Positions 1 to 8,833 of a stretch of DNA of 9,568 nucleotides are shown one piece after another (the first letter of the stretch is position 1; each line of letters starts with the position of its first letter). The stretch comes from Pseudomonadota bacterium (GTDB lineage: Bacteria > Pseudomonadota > Gammaproteobacteria > Xanthomonadales > Rhodanobacteraceae): assembly GCA_021777635.1 (NCBI GenBank), contig JAJYDI010000076.1, forward strand, positions 1 to 9,568, read 5' to 3'. Both the position numbers and the translations under genes were made by a program. Under the pieces are notes generated by a model. It did not search any database, was not told the origin of the DNA, and saw only the letters and a program-made list of their open reading frames with translations.

Positions 1-684
1 CTGCCGGGTCATGCCGACGCCGCGCCGGGTCAGCAGCAGCGCCTCCGGCTGGCGGCCGCGCGCCAGCGTCGGCCGCGCGCCAGCGAGGTAGCGCTCGATC
101 CAGTCCTGGGCCACCTCGCCGACCGGGACTAGGCGGTCCTTGCCGCCCTTGCCGGTGACGCGCAGCACACCCTGACGCAGGTTCAACGCCGCCAGCGGCA
201 GGCCAACCATCTCGCTGACACGCAGACCGGCGGCGTACATCAGCTCGAGCAGGCAGCGGTCGCGCAGGCCGAGTGGCGTGGCGACATCGGGTGCGGCCAG
301 CAGGGCCTCAATCTCGCGTTCGCTGAGCGCCTTGGGCAACCCGCGCGGCAGTCTGGGCAGATCCAGCAGCAGGGTCGGATCGACAAGGGCCGGCTCGTTG
401 CGCGTGCGCTGGGCATAGTAGCGGCGCAGCGCCGACAGTAGCCGCGCATTGCTGCGCGCCTTGATGCCCGCAGCCACTCGCACCGCGAGATAGCGGAAAA
501 TGTCCTCGCGGCCGGCGTCGAGCAGGCGCATGTCGCGCGCGGCCAGCCAGCGCGCGTAACCCTCGAGATCGTTGCGATAGGCGGCGAGCGTCAACGCGGC
601 CAGACCGTCCTCGGACCAGGCGCGTTCGAGAAAGCTGTCGATGCTGGCACGATCGGCCTCGGCGATGACGGTGGTGCTGTCCAT
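1..684 (-). CDS. xerD: Site-specific tyrosine recombinase XerD (partial, C-terminus beyond left edge)
   Basis: XerD works with XerC at the dif site to resolve chromosome dimers at division. The frame is open from an ATG at 684 to the window edge and gives 228 residues; the family is about 300 long. The N-terminal SAM-like DNA-binding domain covers roughly residues 10-100 (AAYRNDL at 34-40, ARLLSALRRYY at 80-90). The linker PRLPRGLPKALSE (110-122) is typical of XerD and favours it over XerC. The catalytic domain shows AAGLRVSEMVGL with the first catalytic Arg at 155 and TGKGGKDRLVPVG with the catalytic Lys at 179. The remaining active-site residues (HxxR, His and the Tyr nucleophile) lie outside the window, so intactness cannot be judged. 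The start aligns within about six residues of E. coli XerD. No good Shine-Dalgarno is seen; a palindrome abuts the start codon. It is divergent from the RDD gene. Confidence 0.95.
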   Translation of the reverse strand, partial: MDSTTVIAEADRASIDSFLERAWSEDGLAALTLAAYRNDLEGYARWLAARDMRLLDAGREDIFRYLAVRVAAGIKARSNARLLSALRRYYAQRTRNEPALVDPTLLLDLPRLPRGLPKALSEREIEALLAAPDVATPLGLRDRCLLELMYAAGLRVSEMVGLPLAALNLRQGVLRVTGKGGKDRLVPVGEVAQDWIERYLAGARPTLARGRQPEALLLTRRGVGMTRQ

Positions 685-698
685 GCGAGCATGCTCGC
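685..698. repeat. 14-bp perfect palindrome abutting the xerD start codon
   Basis: GCGAGCATGCTCGC equals its own reverse complement and lies directly next to the xerD ATG (684), inside the 68-bp divergent spacer between xerD and the RDD gene. In xerD mRNA it could fold into a 5-bp stem with a CATG loop covering positions -1 to -14, where a ribosome binding site would sit. As DNA it could equally be an operator for a dimeric protein. The rest of the spacer (699-752) holds a small 5-bp stem (TGCCG/CGGCA, about 710-723) and no promoter I would defend. The palindrome is seen directly; any function is inference, and chance is possible in GC-rich DNA. Confidence 0.5.
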
Positions 699-752
699 CG
701 GCCCTGCCGACGACGGCAAGTCGCCTTACCCCCTCCCGATCACGACAACGCC

Positions 753-1262
753 ATGACCCCTGATGCAACACCCGACCACCCGTTCGCACCCAGCCCTTTC
801 GCCGTGCGCCTGACTGCGCTGTTCTACGACTTGCTGACGTCGCTGGCGATCGTGTTGGTGGTGGGCCTGCTGGCGCAGCTCGCCACCGGCGGCCAGCTGA
901 TCACTGTTCGTGACGGGCATGCCCACTCGCCGGCGTGGTATCCCCTACTGCAGCTGGCCGCACTGGGGACGTACTTCATGTGGTCGTGGATGCGCGGCGG
1001 CCAGACCTTGGGCGCGCGCGCGTGGCACATGCGGGTGGTGGCCGACGCCGGCCGCGTTACCCTGCCGCGGGCGCTGGCCCGCTGCGCGTTCTCGGCCTCG
1101 CCGCTGCTGCTGCTGGCGTTCGGCCCGCTGATCGAACCACGCTGGCTGCTGGTGGCGATGCTGCTGGCCTGGAGTGCGGACTACGCCGCGGCGCTGCTCA
1201 ACGGCGACCGCCGCGCCTTGCACGACCGCCTCAGCGGCACCCGCCTTCTGCGCGCGCACTGA
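753..1262 (+). CDS. RDD family integral membrane protein
   Basis: A 169-residue inner-membrane protein of the RDD family (Pfam RDD), named for a conserved Arg and two Asp residues. Visible signs are RLTALFYD near the N-terminus (Arg19, Asp26), a cytoplasmic stretch MRGGQTLGARAWHMRVV (80-96) and the typical ending DRRALHDRLSGTRLL (152-166). Hydrophobic segments lie at about 27-47, 62-79 and 115-148, the last probably two helices or a hairpin. Biochemical function is unknown for most members; a few have been linked to ion or proton exchange, which cannot be assumed here. No strong ribosome binding site precedes the ATG. The gene is divergent from xerD and ends 18 bp before the end of the convergent lptG, so the two share almost no terminator space. 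The xerD-RDD-lptG order matches my recollection of xanthomonads. Confidence 0.9.
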   Translation: MTPDATPDHPFAPSPFAVRLTALFYDLLTSLAIVLVVGLLAQLATGGQLITVRDGHAHSPAWYPLLQLAALGTYFMWSWMRGGQTLGARAWHMRVVADAGRVTLPRALARCAFSASPLLLLAFGPLIEPRWLLVAMLLAWSADYAAALLNGDRRALHDRLSGTRLLRAH

Positions 1263-1280
1263 AGGCTCGCACGCGCCAGC

Positions 1281-2387
1281 TCAGGCCGTGCGCCGGTGTA
1301 CCAACGTCGCCACCGCTGCCAGCAGCAGCAGTGGCAGCGCGTTGGCTAGCCATGCCGACATGCCGTAGACGGTGCCGAGATTGATCAAGGCGCGCTGCAC
1401 GAAAAACCAGGCAATCGCAATCAGCAGACCCGACAGCAGACGTTTGCCGAAACCGCCGGCGCGCAGAGCGCCGAAGGCCAGCGGTAGCACGCACAGCACC
1501 AGCAGCAGCACGTCGAAGGGATAGAACAGGCGCTGCCACAGCGCATCAGAATAGGCCTGCGGATTCTGTCCGTTGCGGCCGAGGTAACGAATGTTACGCA
1601 GTAGATCGCGGATCGACTGGCTTTCCGGATCCAGCACCGACAGCCGCAGCAGGCGTGGATCGATGTGCGTGTTCCATATTGCCTGCGCAGCCGTCGAGGT
1701 CTGTGCGCCCGCGGAATCGAAGTGGGTATCGCGGACCTGATCGAGCATCCAGTGGCCCCCGCGGAACTCGGCATCGGCGGCCCAGCGCACCTCCAGTAGG
1801 CGACCCTGCGCGTCGAGTCGGTAGATGCGCACGTCGCGCAAGCGGATGTCGGTGCCGTGCGCGGTGGGCACCGCCAGCGCGCTCTTGACGTTGACAATGT
1901 TGTCGCCGTCGCGCGTCCACAGCCCCGACGATGTCGTCGCGGCGATGTTGCTGGCGCGCAGCGCCAGCTGGATTGCAGTGGCGCGCTGTTCGGCCGGCGG
2001 CATCGCATATTCGGCCAGCAGCAGCACGCAGGCACTGAGCAGCGCGACCAGCGCGAGCACCGCGGCGCCGATGCGCAGCCGCGACATGCCGGCGGCACGC
2101 AACGCGGTCAGCTCATTGCCGGCCGCAAGGCCCCCAAGGCCCAGGAGCGCGCCGATCAGTGCCGCGTTGCCAAACAGGTCGACGATGCGCCGCGGAATGC
2201 TGTAGAGGATATAGATCGCGGCGCTCGCTAGGGTGTAGCCGTTGCGGCCGAGCTGGCCAAGCTGGCGCGCGAACTGCAGGAACGCATCGAAGCCAACCAG
2301 CAGCACCCACACCAGCGCCAGCGAGCCGAGCACGCTGCCGACGATCACGCGATCGGCCCGTTTCAGCGGCAAGCGCCGGGTACTCAC
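1281..2387 (-). CDS. lptG: LPS export ABC transporter permease LptG
   Basis: LptG pairs with LptF as the membrane half of the LptB2FG transporter, which lifts lipopolysaccharide out of the inner membrane and passes it to LptC and the Lpt bridge. From the GTG at 2387 the product is 368 residues (E. coli LptG 360). Membrane helices are visible at about 15-35, 53-85, 103-126, 288-309, 317-338 and 346-363, with a periplasmic beta-jellyroll-type region at about 130-275 between the third and fourth. NELTALRAAGMS (91-102) matches the coupling-helix segment facing LptB, with the conserved Glu at 92. The frame stays open 107 codons upstream, but that part runs antisense-free inside lptF in another frame and looks nothing like the family. 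The GTG start overlaps the lptF stop as GTGA and has an AGAGG ribosome binding site. Translational coupling with lptF is likely. Confidence 0.95.
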   Translation of the reverse strand: MSTRRLPLKRADRVIVGSVLGSLALVWVLLVGFDAFLQFARQLGQLGRNGYTLASAAIYILYSIPRRIVDLFGNAALIGALLGLGGLAAGNELTALRAAGMSRLRIGAAVLALVALLSACVLLLAEYAMPPAEQRATAIQLALRASNIAATTSSGLWTRDGDNIVNVKSALAVPTAHGTDIRLRDVRIYRLDAQGRLLEVRWAADAEFRGGHWMLDQVRDTHFDSAGAQTSTAAQAIWNTHIDPRLLRLSVLDPESQSIRDLLRNIRYLGRNGQNPQAYSDALWQRLFYPFDVLLLVLCVLPLAFGALRAGGFGKRLLSGLLIAIAWFFVQRALINLGTVYGMSAWLANALPLLLLAAVATLVHRRTA

Positions 2388-3496
2388 GCCAACCTCTGCG
2401 CAGGCACCCGTCGCGGCGCGTTCTGGCGTGCGAACGCCCACAAAGCCAGCGTCAGCGCCAGCAGCGGAATACCCCAGAGCGCGTACTCGCCGATGCTGCG
2501 ACCCTGCATGATCGCGGCGCGACCGATGCCGAGCAGGTTGGAATAAAGCAGATAAGCCAGCAATGCCAGCAGCATGCGCCCGTAGAACGGTTCGCGCGGT
2601 CCCTGCCGCGCTAGCGGCAGCGCTAGCAATCCCAGCACCAGCGTGCTCAGCGGCGCGGTCAGCCGCCACGCCAGCTCCGCGCGGTCGGGCGGCGTCGGCG
2701 AACCCCACAACTGCGCGGTGGTCTTGTCGTGCGGCGTGCCCTGGGCGTCATCGTCCGTGCCCTGAATATTCGACAGGGCGATGTCATTGCGCCGGTAGCG
2801 CATCAGCTTCCAGGCACTCCCGCCCAGCACGCCCTGGTAGCGGTGGCCGTCGAACAAGGCCAGGAAACGTCCGCCGCCCTGACTGTCGAGATACAGCTGG
2901 CCGTGCGTGGCGGTGACCAGATCGACGCGCGGGCGACCGTTCGACGCGCTGCGCTCGCTGGCGACGAATACTTGGGTGAGCCTGTTGCCGGCGGCGTTCA
3001 TGCGATTGACGAACAGGATGCCGCCGCGTCCGGGCAGCTCGACGAAGCGTCCCGGCGCCAGTCCGGCGGCGATCACCGAGCTGTTGGCGGCATTGACCAT
3101 CGCCTGCGACGTGCGCGAAGCCCATGGCCCCAGCCACAATGCGATCAGCGCCACCAGCGCGAATACCGGCAGCGTTAGCAGAAGAGTCGGCCGCAACAGG
3201 CCCCGCGGGCCCATGCCGGAGGACGCCAGTACATGCATCTCGCTGTCGCGATAAAGCCGCGCAAGCCCCAGCAGCACGCCTAGAAACAGCGCCAGCGGCA
3301 GCAACAGCGACAGCGCGTCGAGCACGCGCAAACCTAGCACGGGGAGCATGACGCTGGCCGGATAGCGGCCGGCCGCGACCTTCGACAGCACATCGGACAG
3401 TGTGCCGCCCACGGTGACCACCAGCAGCAACGCGGCGCTTCCGATCAGCGCAAACGCCAACTCGCGCAACAGGTAGCGGTCGAGGATGCGCAGCAT
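2384..3496 (-). CDS. lptF: LPS export ABC transporter permease LptF
   Basis: Partner of LptG in the inner-membrane LPS extraction complex. The product is 370 residues (E. coli LptF 366). It begins MLRILDRYLLREL, the usual amphipathic N-terminus, followed by helices at about 12-34, 48-80 and 101-124, a periplasmic jellyroll domain at about 130-270 and C-terminal helices at about 275-297, 305-325 and 336-357. RLYRDSEMHVLASSGM (80-95) is the coupling segment toward LptB with conserved Glu86. The start is firm because an in-frame TAG lies immediately upstream of the ATG. No clear Shine-Dalgarno is present; the leader carries a hairpin at 3513-3529. It is the first gene of the lptF-lptG unit and is divergent from pepA. 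Order lptF then lptG next to pepA is conserved in many gammaproteobacteria. LptB, LptC and LptA must be encoded elsewhere. Confidence 0.96.
   Translation of the reverse strand: MLRILDRYLLRELAFALIGSAALLLVVTVGGTLSDVLSKVAAGRYPASVMLPVLGLRVLDALSLLLPLALFLGVLLGLARLYRDSEMHVLASSGMGPRGLLRPTLLLTLPVFALVALIALWLGPWASRTSQAMVNAANSSVIAAGLAPGRFVELPGRGGILFVNRMNAAGNRLTQVFVASERSASNGRPRVDLVTATHGQLYLDSQGGGRFLALFDGHRYQGVLGGSAWKLMRYRRNDIALSNIQGTDDDAQGTPHDKTTAQLWGSPTPPDRAELAWRLTAPLSTLVLGLLALPLARQGPREPFYGRMLLALLAYLLYSNLLGIGRAAIMQGRSIGEYALWGIPLLALTLALWAFARQNAPRRVPAQRLA
2393..2397 (-). promoter_or_regulatory. Ribosome binding site fixing the lptG GTG start
   Basis: On the minus strand AGAGG sits five bases before the GTG at 2387, inside the last codons of lptF. 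It supports the GTG over the longer open frame and over any downstream ATG. Confidence 0.6.
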
Positions 3497-3512
3497 CTAA
3501 GATAAAAGGCCC

Positions 3513-3529
3513 GCCGCGCACCGCGCGGC
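3513..3529 (-). promoter_or_regulatory. Hairpin with T-run in the lptF leader
   Basis: A perfect 7-bp stem (GCCGCGC / GCGCGGC) with a 3-base loop lies 16 bp upstream of the lptF ATG. Read on the minus strand it is followed after five bases by TTTT, then TAG-ATG. The T-run is too short and too far for a strong intrinsic terminator. It could be a weak attenuator, an end for incoming antisense transcription, or a chance GC-rich fold. Confidence 0.35.
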
Positions 3530-3711
3530 CAAGTTGCCCAGTCTAGTGGCCTGTATCGAAAAAAACGCTACCAGCCCCCTCGGATTGGCCGCGCCGGACG
3601 AACTCCTCGCCCGGCTCAGGGTGGTGGCAATGGACTCCGCTGTGCAGCCGCGCCCGGTATCCCCATCGCTTCGCGATCCCTCTTCCGCTTTATCCGTTAC
3701 CAGCCACTGAC

Positions 3712-3728
3712 CGGTCGCATCACGACCG
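3712..3728 (+). promoter_or_regulatory. Inverted repeat in the pepA leader
   Basis: CGGTCG and CGACCG form a 6-bp stem around a 5-base loop, ending 11 bases before the pepA ribosome binding site. It could be a leader hairpin or an operator half-site pair. Nothing in the sequence identifies a regulator. Confidence 0.3.
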
Positions 3729-3739
3729 TGCCCGCCTCT

Positions 3740-3743
3740 GGAG
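3740..3743 (+). promoter_or_regulatory. Ribosome binding site of pepA
   Basis: GGAG nine bases before the ATG at 3753 is the only Shine-Dalgarno-like match near that start and supports it. Confidence 0.6.
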
Positions 3744-3752
3744 CTCCCACTC

Positions 3753-5228
3753 ATGTCCCTCGAATTCAGCCTTGATTCCGCGCCAGCCGAAAGCGTCGAC
3801 GCCCCCTGCATCGTGATTGCCGCGCATGAGCGCGGCGTCCTTAGCGCGGCCGCGCAGCACGTCGACACGGCCAGCGGAGGGCTGCTGGCACGCCTCGCCG
3901 CAGCCGGCGATCTGCCTGCCAAGCCCGGCAGCAGCATCTTGCTGCATCACGTCGCCGGCGTGCGGGCACCGCGGGTGCTGGTCGTCGGAGCCGGCGCCGC
4001 CGACGCCCTGGACAGCGCGCGCTATCTGCGCATCTGCGCCGAGGCGGGGCGCGTGCTGAAGAGTCTGCCGATCACCGCCGCGACCAGCTTCCTGCCCGAG
4101 CTCGCGGTGGCCGGACGCGACAGCGCGTGGACCCTGCGCGCCGCCGCACTCGCCACCGATCACCAAACCTACCGCTACACCGCCACCGTCAAACCGAAGG
4201 ATCCAGAACCGCGACTGGCCATGCTGTCGTTGGTCGCATCGGCAGACGCTGTGCACGGACTGCATCAGGCGCGCGGCATCGCCGCCGGCGTGGCGCTGGC
4301 GCGCGAGCTGGCTAACTTGCCGCCCAACCTCTGCAACCCCGCACATTTGGCTGCCGAGGCACAGCGCATTGCCGACACTCATCCCGGCGTCAGGCTCGAG
4401 GTGCTCGAACGCGCCGACATGGAAAAGCTTGGCATGGGCGCGTTGCTGGCTGTGGCGCGTGGGTCGGCTAACCCACCGAAGCTGATCGTGCTGCGCTGGA
4501 ACGGCGGCGGCGAGGCCAAGCCGCATGCGCTGGTCGGCAAAGGCATCACCTTCGACAGCGGCGGCATCAACCTCAAGGTGCAGGGGGGCATCGAGGAGAT
4601 GAAATACGACATGGGCGGCGCTGCCGGCGTGCTGGGAGCGTTCCTCGCCGCTGTCGAGCTGAAGCTGGCGCTGAACTTGGTCTGCGTGGTGCCGGCGGTG
4701 GAGAACATGCCCGACGGCGACGCTTATCGCCCTAGCGACGTGCTGACGACGATGTCCGGGCTGACCGTCGAGGTACTCAACACCGACGCCGAGGGCCGCC
4801 TGATCCTGTGCGACGCGCTGACCTATGTGCAGCGCTTCGAGCCGCAGGCAATCGTTGACGTGGCCACGCTAACTGGCGCCTGTGTGATCGCGCTGGGCAA
4901 GCACGCTTCCGGCCTGATGAGCAAACATGATGATCTCGCCGCCGAGCTGCTTGCGGCCGGCGAAACGAGTCATGACCGCGCCTGGCGCCTACCGCTGTGG
5001 GACGACTACGGCAGCCAGCTCGAGAGCACGTTTGCCGACCTCGCCAACATCGGCGGCAAGGGCGCCGGCGCGATCACCGCCGGGTGCTTCTTGGCACGCT
5101 TCACTGAAGGCCGGCGCTGGGCGCATCTCGACATCGCCGGCACTGCCTGGGACGAAGGCCGCAAGGGCATGGCCACCGGTCGCCCGGTCGGCCTGCTGGC
5201 GCAGTGGCTGATCGACCGCTGCGGCTGA
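3753..5228 (+). CDS. pepA: Leucyl aminopeptidase PepA (M17 family)
   Basis: A cytosolic two-metal aminopeptidase that removes N-terminal residues, preferably Leu, from peptides; family members are hexamers. The product is 491 residues (E. coli 503). The N-terminal macro-like domain spans about 1-170 and the catalytic domain about 175-491. The M17 signature NTDAEGRL is at 343-350. Metal ligands expected from the family are present: Lys263, Asp268, Asp286, Asp345 and Glu347; the catalytic Lys275 (in [10 protein letters not shown]) and Arg349 are also there. So the enzyme should be active. In E. coli PepA also binds DNA, as an accessory protein for XerCD at plasmid cer sites and as a repressor of carAB; whether this homologue does cannot be told. 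The ATG has GGAG nine bases upstream. holC follows 12 bp later, so the two are probably co-transcribed. Confidence 0.97.
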   Translation: MSLEFSLDSAPAESVDAPCIVIAAHERGVLSAAAQHVDTASGGLLARLAAAGDLPAKPGSSILLHHVAGVRAPRVLVVGAGAADALDSARYLRICAEAGRVLKSLPITAATSFLPELAVAGRDSAWTLRAAALATDHQTYRYTATVKPKDPEPRLAMLSLVASADAVHGLHQARGIAAGVALARELANLPPNLCNPAHLAAEAQRIADTHPGVRLEVLERADMEKLGMGALLAVARGSANPPKLIVLRWNGGGEAKPHALVGKGITFDSGGINLKVQGGIEEMKYDMGGAAGVLGAFLAAVELKLALNLVCVVPAVENMPDGDAYRPSDVLTTMSGLTVEVLNTDAEGRLILCDALTYVQRFEPQAIVDVATLTGACVIALGKHASGLMSKHDDLAAELLAAGETSHDRAWRLPLWDDYGSQLESTFADLANIGGKGAGAITAGCFLARFTEGRRWAHLDIAGTAWDEGRKGMATGRPVGLLAQWLIDRCG

Positions 5229-5240
5229 CCCCGCGTTGCC

Positions 5241-5663
5241 ATGCCGCGCGCCGATTTCTACCTGATCGCCCGGCCTCGCTTCGCAAGCGAGCCGCTGCGG
5301 CTGGTCTGCGAACTGGTGCGGCGTGCCCATGCGGCGCGCCAGCCGACGCTGATTCTCGCCCGTGATCTGGAGCAGGCCGAGGCCCTGGATGAGTTGCTGT
5401 GGGCATTCGACGAGGACGCGTTCATCCCGCACCAGATCGCCGGCGACGACGATGACGCGGTCACCGCGGTGCTGATCGTGCCGCCCGGTTTGGCCACGCC
5501 CGACCGGCCGCTGCTGATCAACCTGCGCGACGACTGCGCAACGGGTGCCTGCGAACGCGTGCTCGAAGTGGTGGCCGCCGATGCCAGCGCGCGCGAGGGC
5601 TCGCGTACGCGCTGGCGTGGCTACCAGCAGCGCGGTTTCGAGGTCGCAAAGCACGACATGTGA
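5241..5663 (+). CDS. holC: DNA polymerase III chi subunit HolC
   Basis: Chi links the clamp-loader complex, through psi (HolD), to single-stranded DNA-binding protein at the replication fork. The product is 140 residues (E. coli 147). It begins ADFYLIARP, matching the first beta strand of the family. The conserved core ALDELLWAFDEDAFIPHQIAGDDDD (about 48-72) is the clearest signature, and a C-terminal WRGYQQRGFEV matches the closing helix. The start lies 12 bp after the pepA stop with no Shine-Dalgarno, which suggests translation coupled to pepA. An intrinsic terminator lies about 150 bp downstream. In many gammaproteobacteria valS follows holC; here secA lies next on the opposite strand. Confidence 0.93.
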   Translation: MPRADFYLIARPRFASEPLRLVCELVRRAHAARQPTLILARDLEQAEALDELLWAFDEDAFIPHQIAGDDDDAVTAVLIVPPGLATPDRPLLINLRDDCATGACERVLEVVAADASAREGSRTRWRGYQQRGFEVAKHDM

Positions 5664-5812
5664 GCATCCACCGGTCACCGGGCGCTTTGCGCGCGATGGT
5701 CGCTGCCGAGTTGTTTGCCGGGTTGCGCTCGAACAATATGGGGGAGGGTTCGCGCTTGCCGGCGGGTCGCGGCGGCGCCCGCCAGATACCGAAACCGCGG
5801 CTCTCTGCCTGC

Positions 5813-5846
5813 CCTCTCCCTTGGACGCGCGGGGAGAGGTGTTTTT
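5813..5846 (+). terminator. Rho-independent terminator after pepA-holC
   Basis: CCTCTCCC (5813-5820) pairs perfectly with GGGAGAGG (5832-5839) around an 11-base loop, followed by TG and then TTTTT (5842-5846) on the plus strand. That is an intrinsic terminator for the pepA-holC unit. The CCTCTCCC...GGGAGAGG pattern also recurs between genes in many proteobacterial genomes, so it may be a dispersed repeat that serves as a terminator. Confidence 0.65.
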
Positions 5847-5878
5847 CCACCGAAGCCGCAGGAGCAAGGCAGGGATTC

Positions 5879-5902
5879 CGCGAGATGCCGGGGCATCTCG
5901 CG
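5879..5902. repeat. Perfect inverted repeat with 11-bp arms
   Basis: CGCGAGATGCC (5879-5889) and GGCATCTCGCG (5892-5902) are exact reverse complements separated by GG. The fold is a 10-bp stem with a 4-base loop on either strand. There is no T-run on either side, so it is not a standard terminator. It may be a REP-like element, an mRNA-stabilising 3' structure or a protein binding site. It lies about 55 bp past the end of secA. Confidence 0.6.
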
Positions 5903-5955
5903 CCAGCAAGCGCCCGGCTAAGGACGGGCGGGCCGGTGCCGCCCATCAGGGATGG

Positions 5956-8691
<2,736 letters not shown>

Positions 8692-8825
8692 CGGCGGAAG
8701 CACGCTCGAGGAGGAGAAGGGATGCGCGGGTCGCGCAAGGGCGCAGATGATACTACGTCACCCCGCGCCTCCTTCCGCATGGCGGCAGGGCGCGCGGGAT
8801 TCAAGGTGGCCGCTGGCTGCGGCGC
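8692..8825 (-). promoter_or_regulatory. secA upstream region with a candidate -10
   Basis: The 134-bp gap between the M23 gene and secA contains, on the minus strand, TAGTATCAT (8747-8755), which offers TATCAT or TAGTAT as a -10 box in GC-rich surroundings. No good -35 is found 16-18 bp upstream of either. Between this and the start the leader is pyrimidine-rich (CCTTCTCCTCCTC, about 8708-8720) with no Shine-Dalgarno. A secA promoter here is plausible; read-through from the M23 gene is the alternative. Confidence 0.3.
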
Positions 8826-8833
8826 TCAGCGGC
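8809..8833 (-). repeat. Inverted repeat over the M23 stop codon
   Basis: On the minus strand GCCGCTG and CAGCGGC form a 7-bp stem with an 11-base loop, and the M23 stop codon lies at the 3' edge of the first arm. No T-run follows, so it is at best a weak or Rho-assisted stop, or a 3' end stabiliser. Confidence 0.3.

Larger units (their letters stand above)
3497..3752. other. Divergent lptF/pepA intergenic region
   Basis: This 256-bp spacer must hold the promoters of lptF (minus) and pepA (plus). A seven-A run at 3560-3566 stands out in GC-rich surroundings. I do not see a convincing -35/-10 pair on either strand. The best fragments are TAGACT on the minus strand near 3540-3545, without a matching -35, and TTTATC on the plus strand near 3690-3695, also without one. 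Inverted repeats are listed separately at 3513-3529 and 3712-3728; a smaller one, ATCGC-TTC-GCGAT, lies at 3665-3677. Open frames crossing the region are shadows without family resemblance. Confidence 0.5.
5664..5955. other. holC/secA intergenic region with four inverted repeats
   Basis: This 292-bp spacer between two convergent genes holds no credible protein gene. It contains hairpins at 5761-5783 (GGCGGG/CCCGCC), 5813-5839 (terminator, below), 5879-5902 (11-bp arms, below) and 5911-5930 (CGCCCG/CGGGCG around GCTAAGGA). Such density of inverted repeats in one spacer looks like dispersed intergenic repeat DNA. I see no T-run after any hairpin on the minus strand, so secA has no obvious intrinsic terminator here. 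A frame starting with GTG at 5660 crosses the spacer but continues antisense to the secA tail and encodes the repeats; it is not called. Confidence 0.6.

Noticed and set aside
53..85. A 16-bp direct repeat (53-68 and 70-85) inside xerD
   Set aside because: The period of 17 is not a codon multiple, and the encoded segment has the same length as in E. coli XerD, so it is not a duplication. GC-rich codon use explains it.
2388..2708. A 107-codon N-terminal extension of lptG in the open frame reaching 2708
   Set aside because: It lies wholly within lptF in another frame, has no membrane-permease character, and the GTG at 2387 has a ribosome binding site and matches the family start.
3534..3559. 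A possible plus-strand promoter TTGCCC...TATCGA
   Set aside because: The spacer is only 14 bp and both boxes are poor matches.
4989..5909. A 306-codon open frame on the minus strand across pepA, holC and the spacer
   Set aside because: It is antisense to two clearly identified genes and has the Arg/Gln/Ala-rich composition typical of shadow frames in GC-rich DNA.
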